From: Chrysemys picta bellii
Lineage: Eukaryota; Chordata; Testudines; Emydidae
Direction of reading: 5' to 3'
DNA length: 64,000 nt
Assembly (NCBI RefSeq): GCF_011386835.1
Contig: NC_088791.1
Span: forward strand, 11,408,998-11,472,997
Part shown: piece by piece, positions 1 through 10,112 of the stretch
How positions within the stretch are numbered: position 1 is the first letter of the stretch
Layout of the letters: each line of letters begins with the position of its first letter
Notes under the pieces: model-generated
Seen by the model: only the letters and a program-made list of their open reading frames with translations
Told to the model about the DNA's origin: nothing
The model's database searches: none
Program-made: the position numbers and the translations under genes

Positions 1-250
1 CAAACGCAGCATGGACACCTCCCAGGGGTCTGAGTCCCAGGCAACAATGAGGAGAACATTGTGGATGAGGAAAAAGCGGAGGAGTAAAATAGGAGATAGG
101 CAATCGAGGGATCCATTCTCTCCAAGAGCAAGGAGCTATTTTTAACCCCGGAGCAATCCAGCCAGTTGCAGGACAGCATGATGGCTGAGCATGGAGCCTG
201 GGAAGGCACCTCTAGTGAGCATGCAATTCCAGTGAAGCTGTAGGGGTTAC
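1..250 (+). pseudogene. Decayed Myb/SANT-like ORF tail of a Harbinger element (copy 1)
   Basis: In plus-strand frames the stretch reads as a broken acidic tail: an MDTS start-like stretch near 11, then a shifted frame with NNEENIVDEEKAEE and later SKELFLTPEQSS and EGTSSEH, with stops and frame changes between. The same MDTS region follows a recognisable Myb/SANT-like domain in the second Harbinger copy near 59.2 kb, so I assign this as the C-terminal end of the accessory DNA-binding gene of copy 1. In PIF/Harbinger elements this protein helps the transposase bind the element ends. The gene starts outside the window. It faces the transposase remnant at 1.6-2.4 kb, as in copy 2. Assignment by homology to copy 2 is visible; function is inferred. 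Confidence 0.4.
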
Positions 251-665
251 ACGCTCTTATATTTTATGTTTAATATGAACAAAAAGTGAGGTGCAGTGGC
301 TACGCAGACGATGCCCCCTGGAAAAGCCTGTTATGTGCACAGGGATGGCCTGGGAATCCTCCACGGAGATCACCAGGAAACTTTCATGGACGTACTCTAC
401 AATCCTTTGCAGAAGGTTTCTGGAGAGGACTGCCTTATTTCTTCCACCACGGTCTGACACTTTCCCACGCCACTCCAGTATTAACTTGGCTGGAATCATT
501 GTGTTACACAGCAGAGCTGCATAAGGACCAGGTCTGTACCCAGACGCTTGCAGCATCTGTTCCCTTGCCACTTCTGTCACCCTCAGCAGACTGATATCAC
601 ATAGAGTCACCTAGGGTAGACGGCGCAAGTTTTCATTACAAGTGCTCGTGCCGCAAACAACAGAG

Positions 666-964
666 CAGGGATGGGCAAATTTACTGACCCGCTGAGCTGC
701 ATACAACAATCTTCAAAAGTTCAAGAGCTGGGGCACGCCTGCCGGGGCGTGGGGCTTCAACCCCACTCTTGCTGAAGCCCCGGCAGGCATGCCCCACGAG
801 GCTGAAGCCCTGAGACCCCCTCGCCCCGCTGGGCAGAAGCCCCTACCCCACCACCCCACTGCAAGGCAGAGGTCCTGAGCTCCCCCACAGTCTGGTAGGT
901 GGAGAATTTGGGGGGAGTGTGGGGGTCTCCATGAGCCACACTTTAACTCGTTTGGCCATCCTTG
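666..964. mobile_element. hAT-type MITE inserted in Harbinger copy 1
   Basis: The ends are related inverted repeats: CAGGGATGGGCAAA on the left and TTTGGCCATCCTTG on the right. They are flanked by similar 8-mers, caacagag at 658-665 and caatagtg at 965-972 (6 of 8 match), which fits the 8-bp target duplication of hAT transposons after ageing. The interior is GC-rich with a repeated 'gaagcccc' motif and has no credible coding capacity. Confidence 0.6.
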
Positions 965-1599
965 CAATAGTGCATGTGATCCCCCGCCCATGGTGATTTC
1001 CAGGTTCCTCAACATGCCGGTGTTTTAGCTGGCAGGGATCAGCACTGAACGCAGAATCTGCGTGCCCAGGGTGACTTCTACCAGCAGTGTTAAGGGAAGT
1101 GGGGGTGGGCTTTCTGTGTTCTCTCATGGCTGCAAAATCCCCCTCCCCCCCATTCCCGGAGCTGCCTCGAACAGACAGCAATTTGGGAGGCTTAACGCTG
1201 GTCCCTGGTCTCAAAGCACCATCCATGTTACTCCCGATGCGGGTTTGCCACAAGTTGCAGCACAAGGCCTGTCGCACATACTCACCATGGCTGGAACAGC
1301 AAACCATTCACTGAATAGCTAGGGATACTGATTATGTTCTGGCTTGCATTTGAGTGTAATAAGGGGAGTGATTTTTAAAAAGCAACCTTGTACTAGACCG
1401 AGGCTATGCACAGAGAAGCTGACTTGGTTTCTCCCCTCCCAATTTTATCACATTTTGCCCAAGGTTAAATTATTTTCCTGTTCTTTCAGGTTCTTTATGT
1501 TTGTGCATAAAAGTTTACATTTTGAGAATGAAATACTCTATTTATTCCAAGCATGGGGTGTTTCACGGAAGAGGAGGTAGGGGGAAACTGATGCAATGG

Positions 1600-2635
1600 A
1601 GGGTATGGTATGATATGGCATATGCACGCAATCTATTGCCGATGCTAGTTAGGGAACCCCATCATGGCATAACCATCCACTATGTCCTGCACATTGTCCA
1701 AAGTCACTACCCTTCTCAGCAGAAGCTGATTAATGGCCCTGCATACTTGGATCACAACAGCTCCTGTGGTGGATTTACCAACTCTGAATTGATTCCCCAC
1801 TGACAGGTGGCAGTCTGGTGTTGCAAGCTTCCACGGAGTGATCACCACTCGCTTCTCCACTGTCAGAGCAGGTCTCATTTTAGTATTGCTGTGCTTCAGG
1901 GCTGGGGAAAGCTCTGCACAAAGTTCTCGGAAAGTGACCTTCCACATTCAAAGTTCTACAAAAACTGCTCATCATCCCATGGCTGCATAACGATGTGATC
2001 CCACCAGTCAGTGCTTGTTTCCTGGGACCAGAAATGGTGCTCCACCATATTCAGCTGCTGCACGACGGCCAGCAGCATCTGGGATTTGTTTCATTTTATG
2101 GCTTTCAGCAGGGCTGCTTGAATGACATTGCAATGTTCCGCAGGGTGGCTCCTGTCTCAGTTCTGAAAATACTGCAGGCTAAGGCACAAGGTGTTTGTAA
2201 TGCTCACAACAAGAGTGCACAGCTGAGTAGGGTCCATGCTTCTCAGGCTATGGTGTATGCCCGACTAAGCCAGGCTTTCGAAAAAAAGTGGGGAAAAGTA
2301 TGGGTTGTTTGCAGTAGATATCAGGGGAGGGAGGGAGGGAAGAAGGGAGGAAACTGCACCATGGGAGTTGAAGCGATGTTCCCATTCTCCTCTGTGACAA
2401 TGTTTCAGTCCCATGAGGCACTGCAAGCTCTTCCCAAAACTCCCCGTGGTTAGTTGCACTGTGGGATAGCTACCCAAGGTGCACTGCTCTGTGCATCAAT
2501 GCACGTGCTGCTAGTGAGGACACACTCCACCAACACAATAAGCGTGATGTGGACATGCCTGACTGGCTTAATTACTGAGGCAGCTGGATGTCGACTTAAA
2601 TTAAATCAACTTAACTTTGCAGTGTAGACATGCCC
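1600..2635 (-). pseudogene. PIF/Harbinger transposase remnant and right element end (copy 1)
   Basis: The minus strand from about 1947 to 1645 keeps an open piece with ALTVEKR, WKLATPDC, VGNQFRVGKSTTG and a C-terminal MMGFPN. It aligns residue by residue with the better preserved transposase at 59.4-60.3 kb (ALTVENR, WKLATPES, VANQFGVGKSTAG, QMGFPN). Upstream sequence from about 1975 to 2450 matches the N-terminal part of that gene at nucleotide level but is broken by stops. The reading frame stops just before the first catalytic Asp motif. The sequence agtgtagacatgccc at 2621-2635 is the terminal inverted repeat seen on the other Harbinger copies. A dead transposase; only the helix-turn-helix half is readable. 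Confidence 0.72.
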
Positions 2636-2680
2636 ACAGTGAACCAATAAATTGTATGTACCTCCTGCCAACTACGCCAA

Positions 2681-3763
2681 TGTAACAAACTGCTGGATAT
2701 ACCCAAGGCTGCATGCCACTATGTTACCTCTCTGCCTCAGCAAGTGCGACCTTTGCTAATGATTGGACTGTGCATCGGCTCCCTGCCACACCAGTCTGTC
2801 TTTCTCAGCAGCAAACTCTTCAAGGTTCTCCCAAACTAAATCTTGCTTGCAGGTAACAATGAACTCCAGACCTTGAGCTCTTCAGAGATGTTTCTTTGTA
2901 ATGCACTGCCCCATTACTGAGCATGCACAGAAGATAACATTTTTGTTATTCTGTTCAAGAGTCAGTGCATCACAGCTTAACAATTTACCTGGAGTAAATA
3001 CACCCTCCCCTTCAACACAGCTCTGAATTGGTTTATAGTAAAAATACAACAAGTTTATTAACAAAAGAGCATGGATTCAGTGATACCAAGTAAAAGAGAT
3101 AAAGGTAGAGATGGTTGCAAGCAAATAAAAGTGAAAACATGCATCTAAAATTCTATAATTCAATCTAGCAAGATACAATCTTTGTTCAAGATGGTTTATT
3201 TCATCCCCAGTCTCCTTTCCAACTTTTTACTGGATGGCCTGGCCAGGATGTATCACGGAGCGCAAATTGCTTGGTTTCTTTTGTCTCCTTAAGGTGAAGG
3301 ATAAAGATGGAATTTCTCTATTCCTTATATTCCCAGAGATGTTTTGTCCTAAAAGTCAGGAAGACATCCTGGGGATTCAGACTCCTGAATCTCCCCGGGG
3401 TGCAGGAGCCATGTTAATTCTCTGTTTCTCGACTTCAGGCTCAGGCTAACCCCCACTGTCTTGATAGCTTTGTTTACAGCTAATACATAGATTGAGGTAA
3501 TCCCATATTCCTGTGTCTAGGACAGACCTATTTATCCCTTTACCTAGGCTAGGCTAGGCTGTCTGGTCTTAAACTTGTTCTAGTAACATCAAACAGAGGG
3601 AATTCATAACGTCAAAAACAAGGTTGGCACATGCATTTTACATTGATATTAATAACCAGCATGTTATTAGCTTTCACCCGATACCTCACAAAGCATATTT
3701 TGTACCAATATTATTGCCGTAGTGTGTGGGGCATGAATACAGTGGTGCCTGTGGTCACAGACA
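2681..3763 (-). mobile_element. Solo LTR, minus orientation
   Basis: A 1083-bp block begins with TGTAACA and ends with CAGACA, giving TG...CA ends, and is bounded by a 4-bp duplication ccaa at 2677-2680 and 3764-3767. On the minus strand an AATAAA signal lies at 3054-3059, in the part expected for the 3' side of a minus-strand LTR. No internal gag or pol sequence is present, so it is a solo LTR left by recombination. Open frames inside are short and unlike any protein I know. Whether the parent was an endogenous retrovirus or a Gypsy element cannot be decided from the LTR alone. Confidence 0.55.
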
Positions 3764-4017
3764 CCAACTTGAAAGGTAATCATTTCCAAAAAAGGAGCTA
3801 AAAGGATTTCCTGGCATTAACTTTGCGCTTCAATATAATCAATATTGCCTGCCAGTTTTTATAGTTTTACAATCATATTCTCACACTTAAAAAAATTACT
3901 CCTGCCGCCTGTTACTTACCGTCTATAAGGCCCAAATAAATCACAGCGGAAACCAAACAACTAGCTGACTCCACAGTGGAAACAGTGAAAATGACTCAGC
4001 AACTTTGCAGTGCTGTT
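3764..4017. other. Unassigned spacer
   Basis: A short AT-rich spacer between the solo LTR and the next hAT element; no gene or recognised repeat seen. Confidence 0.4.
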
Positions 4018-4025
4018 ATATTAGG

Positions 4026-4557
4026 CAGGGCCGGCTCTAACTTTTTTGCCGCCCCAGGCAAAAAAGAAGAGACCCGCCCTGCCGTACCCCCCCGCCCACG
4101 AGTGCTGCCGAAATCCCCGCTCCCCCCAACACCATGCCGCCCAAAGCCACGCCCCCTCCAAGCGCCGTGCCGCCCGAGGCCCCCGCCCCCTTCCGAGTGC
4201 CGCACCGCACCAGCCCCCGCCCCCCCGAGCACCACGCCGCCCGAAGCCCCGCCCCCGAGCACCGCCCGAAGCCCCCCCCTCCGAGCACCACGCCGCCCGA
4301 AGCCCCCGCCCTCCCTCTGAGCACCGCACCACACCAGCCCCCGCCCCTCCTGAGCACCACGCCACCCGAAGCCCCGCCCCTGAGCACCGCCCGAAGCCCT
4401 CACCCCCCCTCCGAGCACCACGCTGCCCGAAGCCCCGCCCCCCCAGCACCACGCCGCCCGAAGCCCCCGCCCCCAGCACCACGCCGCCCGAAGCCCCGCC
4501 CCCCCAGCACCACGCCGCCCGAAGCCCCCGCCCCGAGCGCTCCGCCGCCAAATCAAA

Positions 4558-4588
<31 letters not shown>

Positions 4589-4660
4589 TCAAGCGCCGCC
4601 CTGCCCCAAGGTGCCGCCCCAAGCACGTGCTTGGTCGGCTGGTGCCTGGAGCCGGCCCTG
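4026..4660. mobile_element. hAT MITE, CAGGGCCGGC family, with internal minisatellite
   Basis: The left end reads CAGGGCCGGCTCTAAC and the right end GGAGCCGGCCCTG, a terminal inverted repeat pair. Flanking 8-mers atattagg at 4018-4025 and 4661-4668 are identical, a perfect hAT target duplication. Between about 4125 and 4540 lies a C-rich tandem array built on an approximately 28-bp unit (gagcaccacgccgcccgaag plus a C run), followed by an (AAT)n and A-rich stretch near 4555-4590. Long open frames on both strands here are products of the proline/arginine or glycine-rich repeat, not genes. Two more members of the family lie at 5708 and 10834. Confidence 0.88.
4125..4545. repeat. C-rich minisatellite inside the MITE
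   Basis: About fifteen imperfect copies of a unit containing accacgccgcccgaagcccc follow one another. Units differ mainly in the length of the C run. The array is absent from the two sister MITEs, so it expanded within this copy. Confidence 0.8.
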
Positions 4661-4668
4661 ATATTAGG

Positions 4669-5034
4669 CATTCTAGAACAGTCAGGTCTTTTATAGTGTT
4701 GTCTGAGCATCCATCTAACAGATGATTTCTTAACTATATAAGGTGGCCAGCACAGGAATTTGCATCTGAGGGGAAAATTACCCCCTCACTAAATGATTGG
4801 ACCCTAATCCTGCTAATACTTACAGGCAGATGAATGGTCCCAATGGTGTTTGCTGGATCAGGACTCGGCAGTTCAATGGAAGACGGAAAATCAAAATTCT
4901 CTGAGAGATAGTTAAAGGATTATTTTTCTTTATTAGTTGCTGAATAGCTGCTGAATTACATTTTCATGTTTTGTTCATGTCAGATTTGTTATTTCCTGCT
5001 GCATCATCTTAGAAACCTGAGTAACAAAGACTGT
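4669..5034. other. Unassigned AT-rich spacer
   Basis: No coding frame with recognisable similarity and no repeat structure that I can identify. Confidence 0.4.
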
Positions 5035-5520
5035 GTTCAGAGTGGTAGCTGTGTTAGTCTGTATCAGCAAAAACAACAAGTAGTCCTTGTGGCACCTTAG
5101 AGAGTAACACATTTATTTGGGCATAAGCTTTCATGGGCTAAAACCCACTTCATCAGATGCATGGAGTGGAAAATACAGTAGACAGGTATATATACACAAT
5201 ACATGAAAAGATGGGAGTTGCCTTACCAAGTGGGGGGTCAGTGCCAACGAGACAATTCAATTAAAGTGGAAGTGGGCTATTCTCAACAGTAAAATACGAA
5301 GGGAAGAAAAATCATTTTTGTAGTGGTAATGAGGGCAATGTAATCAGGGTTGCCAATTTCAAACAGTTGACAAGAAGGTGTGAGTAATAATAGGGGGAAA
5401 TTAGTATGGCGAGATTAGTTTCTGTAGTGACCCATCCACTTCCAGTCTTTATTCAGGCCTAATTTGATGGTGCCCATGTAAACAAAGCTTTATTTTATTC
5501 TGTCAGCATCCAGTGTTTTA
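5035..5520 (-). mobile_element. Penelope-like element, 3' part
   Basis: On the minus strand this copy runs from the last codons of the Penelope protein (near 5420-5490 the translation gives GTIKLGLNKDWKWMGHY, matching NTINLGLNRDWEWLAHY at 44.0 kb) through about 260 bp of 3' untranslated sequence into the short tail repeat that recurs across the window (GCTTATGCCC, GTGTTA, GGTGCCAC, TACAGACTAACAC). It therefore shows directly that the abundant short repeat is the tail of a Penelope-like retroelement. The 5' end is truncated. A hammerhead-like core (CTGATGA at 5156-5150 on the minus strand) lies in the tail. Confidence 0.8.
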
Positions 5521-5707
5521 GAAACAAGCGCATTTTGGATTTCCTAAGCTATTTGTGTCAATTTCATAAATTGGTTGTGTTGTGAGGGCCCAGTCAACAT
5601 ATTGTAGATCCAAAGTCTGATGGAAATAGTCATGTTTTAATGAAACTAGAAAAGAAAAAAGTATTACCCAACACAGTTTTTTGGGATCAAACTTTCTCAT
5701 TTAGTGC

Positions 5708-5903
5708 CAGGGCCGGCTCCAGGCACCAGCTTAACAAGTAGGTGCTTGGGGCGGCCAAGGGAGAGGGGCGGCACCTGTGGCAATTCGGGGGCGGCAGGTC
5801 CCTCACTCCCTCTAGGAGCGAAGGACCTGCCGCTGAACTGCCGCCACCAATCGCGGCTTTTTTTTTTTTGCTTGGAGCGGCAGAAATGCTGGAGCCGGCC
5901 CTG
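5708..5903. mobile_element. hAT MITE, CAGGGCCGGC family
   Basis: A 196-bp copy with CAGGGCCGGCTCC at the left and GGAGCCGGCCCTG at the right. The flanks tttagtgc at 5700-5707 and 5904-5911 are identical 8-bp duplications. The interior carries gcttggggcggc motifs and a T10 run and cannot code. Confidence 0.9.
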
Positions 5904-6108
5904 TTTAGTGCTGTGAACTTAAATGTAACTGCACTGGGCTCATTCATGGGAACCAGACAGCGCAGCAGACTAGAAAGAGAAGTGAACCCAACAAGTTTAG
6001 CGTCATCATCCAGGATGAACAAAGTACAAACAAGAATCAAAGCCTAAATGTTGAAAAGTGAACAACATTTTAAACAATTCTTACAGTTTAAAAAACTAGG
6101 ACATATTA

Positions 6109-6398
6109 GGCCATGTCTACACTAGAGAGCTTACAGTGGCCCAGCTGTATGATGCAGTTGTGCTGCTATAAGATTTTTCATGTATCTGCTTTATGCCAAT
6201 GGGAGAGATCTCGCCCATTGACATCATTAAACCACCCCCAACGAGCAGCGGTAGCTATGTCGGCAGAAGAGCACTGTCTACGCCGGTGCTTCTGTTGGTG
6301 TAACTTTATATCACGCAGGGTGTGTGTGTGTGTGTGTTTTTTTTCACACCCCGAGTGACATAAGTTACACTGACAAAAGTGCTAATGTAGACATAGCC
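6109..6398. mobile_element. Harbinger-type MITE
   Basis: The left end ggccatgtctacact and the right end aatgtagacatagcc form an inverted repeat, and a 3-bp duplication tta flanks it at 6106-6108 and 6399-6401, the target length used by PIF/Harbinger elements. The ends resemble those of the two-gene Harbinger copies (gtgtagacatgccc at 2621-2635; tgtagccatgccc at 60671-60683), so those elements are plausible sources of transposase. A (GT)n tract followed by T8 lies at about 6318-6346. Confidence 0.85.
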
Positions 6399-6737
6399 TT
6401 AGTCACTGAGGAACAGAGAACAGTTTTTATTTTGGCAAGAATCCCTTTAACTACTTTATTGTGAAATGATATAGGCCCTAATCCTGCCATTGGTTCCATA
6501 TGGGCAGCCCATGCTTGGCAATGCCATACTGACCTAACTGAGGCTCTGCACAGGTGCAAGAATCTGCCTACATGGATCTAACTGAAGAACTGGAGCCATA
6601 CAAAATAATTTGCATGGAGCAGCCTGATAGAACCAATAATGTCCTAATAATTCCTTGCATTGTCTCAATGTTCCATAGGCTGCGGCAAGGGACATGTAAA
6701 CGTATCCAGCAGCAATAGAGAGATTAAACTTGCCATT

Positions 6738-7215
6738 AGCAACAGAGGGTCCTGTGGCACCTTTAAGACTAACAGAAGTATTGGGTTTCAGAGTAGCAGC
6801 TGTGTTAGTCTGTATCCGCAAAAAGAAGAACAGGAGTACTTCTGGCACCTTAGAGACTAACAAATTTATTAGAGCATAAGCTTTCGTGGACTACAGCCCA
6901 CTTCTTCGGATGCATATAGAATGGATGTTCCATTCTATATGCATCCGAAGAAGTGGGCTGTAGTCCACGAAAGCTTATGCTCTAATAAATTTGTTAGTCT
7001 CTAAGGTGCCAGAAGTACTCCTGTTCTTCTTTTTTTAGAAGTATTGGGAGCATAAGCTTTCGTGGGTAAGAACCTCACTTCTTGCATCTGAAGAAGTGAG
7101 GTTCTTACCCACGAAAGCTTATGCTCCCAATACTTCTGTTAGTCTTAAAGGTGCCACAGGACCCTCTGTTGCTTTTTACAGATTCAGACTAACATGGCTA
7201 CCCCTCTGATACTTG
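6738..7215. mobile_element. Outer head-to-head Penelope-tail palindrome (contains another)
   Basis: A short minus-orientation arm begins at about 6738 and a plus-orientation arm runs from about 7049 to 7215, both from the same tail subfamily (gcaacagagggtcctgtggc and its complement). The whole insertion is bounded by a perfect 12-bp duplication aaacttgccatt at 6726-6737 and 7216-7227. The inner insertion at 6786-7036 splits it. The plus arm has a full tail ending in ggctacccctctga and a hammerhead-like core at 7088-7126. Confidence 0.88.
6786..7036. mobile_element. Inner head-to-head Penelope-tail palindrome
   Basis: A minus-orientation arm (about 6786-6925) and its near-perfect complement (about 6926-7036) meet at a short centre near 6924. 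The pair interrupts the outer palindrome with its own perfect 12-bp duplication, agaagtattggg at 6774-6785 and 7037-7048. The two arms differ in extent: the minus arm includes the tail end (acacagctgctactctga on its sense strand) while the plus arm stops at a T run. It belongs to a subfamily different from the outer copy. Confidence 0.9.
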
Positions 7216-7227
7216 AAACTTGCCATT

Positions 7228-7720
7228 GTTATTTTTAAGTCACGTCACTAAACAGTACTGCTCTTCAGAGATCTGCCATGACTCATTCATTTACAGGGAC
7301 ACTCCCTCTGTTTGGGTTTAATTTTAAGGCAGCTGTAAAAATCCCTCAAAGTCACACAATGAAGGATTTTCCTGTGTGTGTGTATTTATTTAAATCTTTC
7401 TCATTCAAGTTGTCTCAATGACATACTGTGCCTTTCCAGGTAATAATATGGAAACTTGGAATGGAGGAGATGAAAGACATCTGTAAACCTCACATTTTTC
7501 AAAAGCTTAAGGAAATGGGTTTCATTGTAAGGAGCTAAGATTGGAAAGATCTTATAACAAGCAACATTTTTGAGGGGAGAAAGAATCTCTCCTAGATCCA
7601 AATCCTAACGGCAAGAATTCAAAAGAAGCGTTGCAAAAACGATTTAAAAAAAAACCTTTAAACAGGAAAGTATTGTTCCTATTTATCGCTTAGCTATAAT
7701 CTTAACCACCTTGGCTTGAT
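7228..7720. other. Unassigned spacer
   Basis: Moderately AT-rich sequence with no supported gene or repeat. Confidence 0.35.
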
Positions 7721-7728
7721 AAATATTA

Positions 7729-7855
7729 GAGGGGTAGCCGTGTTAGTCTGTATCCACAAAAATAACATCTGAAGAAGTGGGGGCTTTTTTACGCAGGAAA
7801 GCTTATGCCCAAATAAATCTGTTAGTCTTTAAGGTGCCACCGGACTCCTCATTGT
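7729..7855. mobile_element. Penelope tail with inverted end
   Basis: The last 36 bp or so of the tail are present in minus orientation at 7729-7768, followed directly by the rest of the tail (atctgaagaag to attgttttt) in plus orientation. The two parts together make one tail with one end flipped. A clear target duplication is not visible (gataaatatt and gataagatgc flank it weakly). Confidence 0.7.
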
Positions 7856-7865
7856 TTTTGATAAG

Positions 7866-8501
7866 ATGCCTGATAGGATGACATAAAGCTGTGATGATGT
7901 GTCTCTCAGGCCATGAATCATTTACTCCTGCTGCTTGAAAAGCTCCCAACATCATCAACAGATCTCCTGGGCAGTGCCTGGAATGGGAGTGGTGCCTTCT
8001 CTTTCTATCCCAAACCTAGCACTGGATCACTGGATGCATGTACATCAGTGATTCCATAAGACAAAGAGCTCAGACCTGCTGCAAGAGATTCTACTTGGCT
8101 AATGTTTCTTTCCCCAGCCTCCAAATCTCCCTTGGTTCTTGTGACCAGGTACCTCTCTCTTGCCATGACACAGCAGAAAAGCAGCAGTAGCAGCCTAAAA
8201 AGAGATTGGCTCTGGCAGCAGCCTTAGAAAATGACTCCCGCCCCCCCAACCCACAACTCCAACAATCTCCTCTGAAAAAAGGGCAAGGACGGGAACATGG
8301 AATAGAAGGGAGATACATGGGGTGGGCAAAACAGGAGAGGGAGAACTTGGGGGAAGGTGGAGCTGGGATCTGACAAGGGCAAAATTTAATAGAGACCAGC
8401 TGGGGAGAGTGAAGGAGAAGGAGAAAGAGAGAAAGGCGGCCTGAAAAGACTGGAGTGGAAGGCAAAGATTAGTGGGAGAACAAGCGGGAAGAATATGGGA
8501 C
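7866..8501. other. Unassigned spacer, purine-rich on the plus strand near 8270-8450
   Basis: Contains a stretch rich in GGAGA on the plus strand. No coding signature recognised. Confidence 0.35.
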
Positions 8502-8611
8502 ATCTAGGTCAGTGGTTCTCAACCAGGAGTACATGTACTCCTCGGGGTACACAGAGATTTTCCAGGGGTACATCAGCTCATCTAGATATTTGCCTTTTTA
8601 CAACAGGCTAC

Positions 8612-9796
8612 TGTAACGATGCGGTTCTGGCGGGACCCAACTGAGAGTGCCAGTTCAGGACAAATCACTTAAAACAGGGCAGTTACAGCCCTAGGCTGGG
8701 GTTTTTCCACCTCTAACGCAAACCAAACCAAACCATCCAGACTACGAGGACTTTGGTTTCACCCCACTGGCTAACCACAAGTTACACAAGCAATTCCCTT
8801 AGACACTCCAGTTTCCCAGTATTACCACCAGTGCCACTCGTTATGGGGACAAATGGTTATGAAAACCAATACCCCATTAAAAGAAAAATGGTTCTCTTGA
8901 TCCCAAAGGACCAAGCCCCAGACCCAGGTCAATATACAAATCAGATCTTACCCACAAATCACGCTGTTGCCAATCCTTTAGAATCTAAAATCTAAAGGTT
9001 TATTCATAAAAGGAAAAAGATAAAGATGAGAGCTAGAATTGTTTAAATGGAATCAATTACATACAGTAATGGCAAAGTTCTTGGTTCAGGCTTGTAGCAG
9101 AGATAGAATAAACTGCAGGTTCAAATCAAGTCTTTGGAGTACATCCATAGCTGGGATGGGTCATTCAGTCCTTTGTTTCAGAGTAACAGCCGTGTTAGTC
9201 TGTATCCGCAAAAAGAAGAACAGGAGTACTTGTGGCATAAGGTGCCACAAGTACTCCTGTTCAGTCCTTTGTGTAGCGCTTCCATTTGTAGCAAAGTCCC
9301 TCCAGAGGTAAGAAGCAGGATTGAAGACAAGATGGAGGAGAGGCATTAGCCTTTTTATAGTCTTTTCCAGGTGTAAGAACACACTTTGTCCTTATTGTGG
9401 AAAATTACAGCAAAATGGAGTCTGGAGTCACATGGGCCAGTCCCTTCATAATTTGCTGAATTGCAAGGCGGATTTGCTTTCTCTCAATGGGTCAATTGTA
9501 TAGCTGATGGTCCTTAATGGGCCATCAAGCAGGCTAGGCAGAGCTAACACCAACTTGTCTGGGAAGTTTCCCAGAAGCACAGCATAAGTTTGAAATACAG
9601 ACAGTATAAAGCCAATATTCATAACTTCAACTACAAAAATTGATACACACATATAGACAGCATAATTATAACCAGCAAACCATAACCTTGTCTTAGACAC
9701 CTCATTTGACCCCCTTTATACAAGATTTGGTGCCACTACAGGACTTTGGTTGCAACCATGTTCTATACGCTCCCAGTTTAAATCTATAAGGTGACA
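8612..9796 (-). mobile_element. Solo LTR, minus orientation, nested in a hAT element
   Basis: It starts TGTAACG and ends GTGACA, so both ends are TG...CA. A 5-bp duplication gctac lies at 8607-8611 and 9797-9801. The minus strand carries AATAAA near 8999-9006. No internal viral genes are present. The LTR itself carries an 84-bp Penelope insertion at 9176-9259. Confidence 0.72.
9176..9259. mobile_element. Short head-to-head Penelope-tail insertion inside the LTR
   Basis: A minus-orientation tail end (acagactaacacggctgtta on the sense strand and onward) is followed by a short inverted stretch, ggtgccacaagtactcctg. A perfect 12-bp duplication ttcagtcctttg lies at 9164-9175 and 9260-9271. Confidence 0.88.
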
Positions 9797-10112
9797 GCTA
9801 CATAAAAAGCACTAGCAAAATTAGTACAAACTCAAATTTCATGCAATGACTTGTTTATACTACTCTATATTCTATACACTGAAATGTAAGTACAATATTT
9901 ATATTCCAATTGATTTATTTTATAATTATATGGTAAAAATGAGAAAGTTGGAAATTTTTTCAGTAATAGTGTGATGTGACACTTTTGTATTTTTATGTCT
10001 GATTTTGTAAACAAGTAGTTTAAGAGAGGTGAAACTTGGAGGTACACAAAACAAATGAGACTCCTGAAAGGGGTACAATAGTCTGGAAAGGTTTATATCC
10101 ACTGATCTAGAG

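Larger units (their letters stand above)
8510..10104. mobile_element. hAT element hosting a nested LTR
   Basis: The left end CAGTGGTTCTCAACC and the degenerate right end GGTTTATATCCACTG form the termini. Flanking 8-mers atctaggt (8502-8509) and atctagag (10105-10112) match at 6 of 8 positions. Element sequence is interrupted at 8612 by an LTR and resumes at 9797 after its target duplication. The remaining interior is about 410 bp and AT-rich, non-coding. A related element with better ends lies at 52003-52493. Confidence 0.75.

Noticed and set aside
257..610. 117-codon minus-strand frame in Harbinger copy 1
   Set aside because: It may be element sequence, but no motif could be recognised, and copy 2 has no counterpart region to confirm it.
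843..1307. Open frame of about 150 codons on the minus strand
   Set aside because: It spans the boundary of the hAT MITE and the Harbinger remnant and shows no similarity to either transposase frame.
3996..4710. Overlapping 100-230-codon frames on both strands
   Set aside because: They lie in the minisatellite of a hAT MITE and are compositional.
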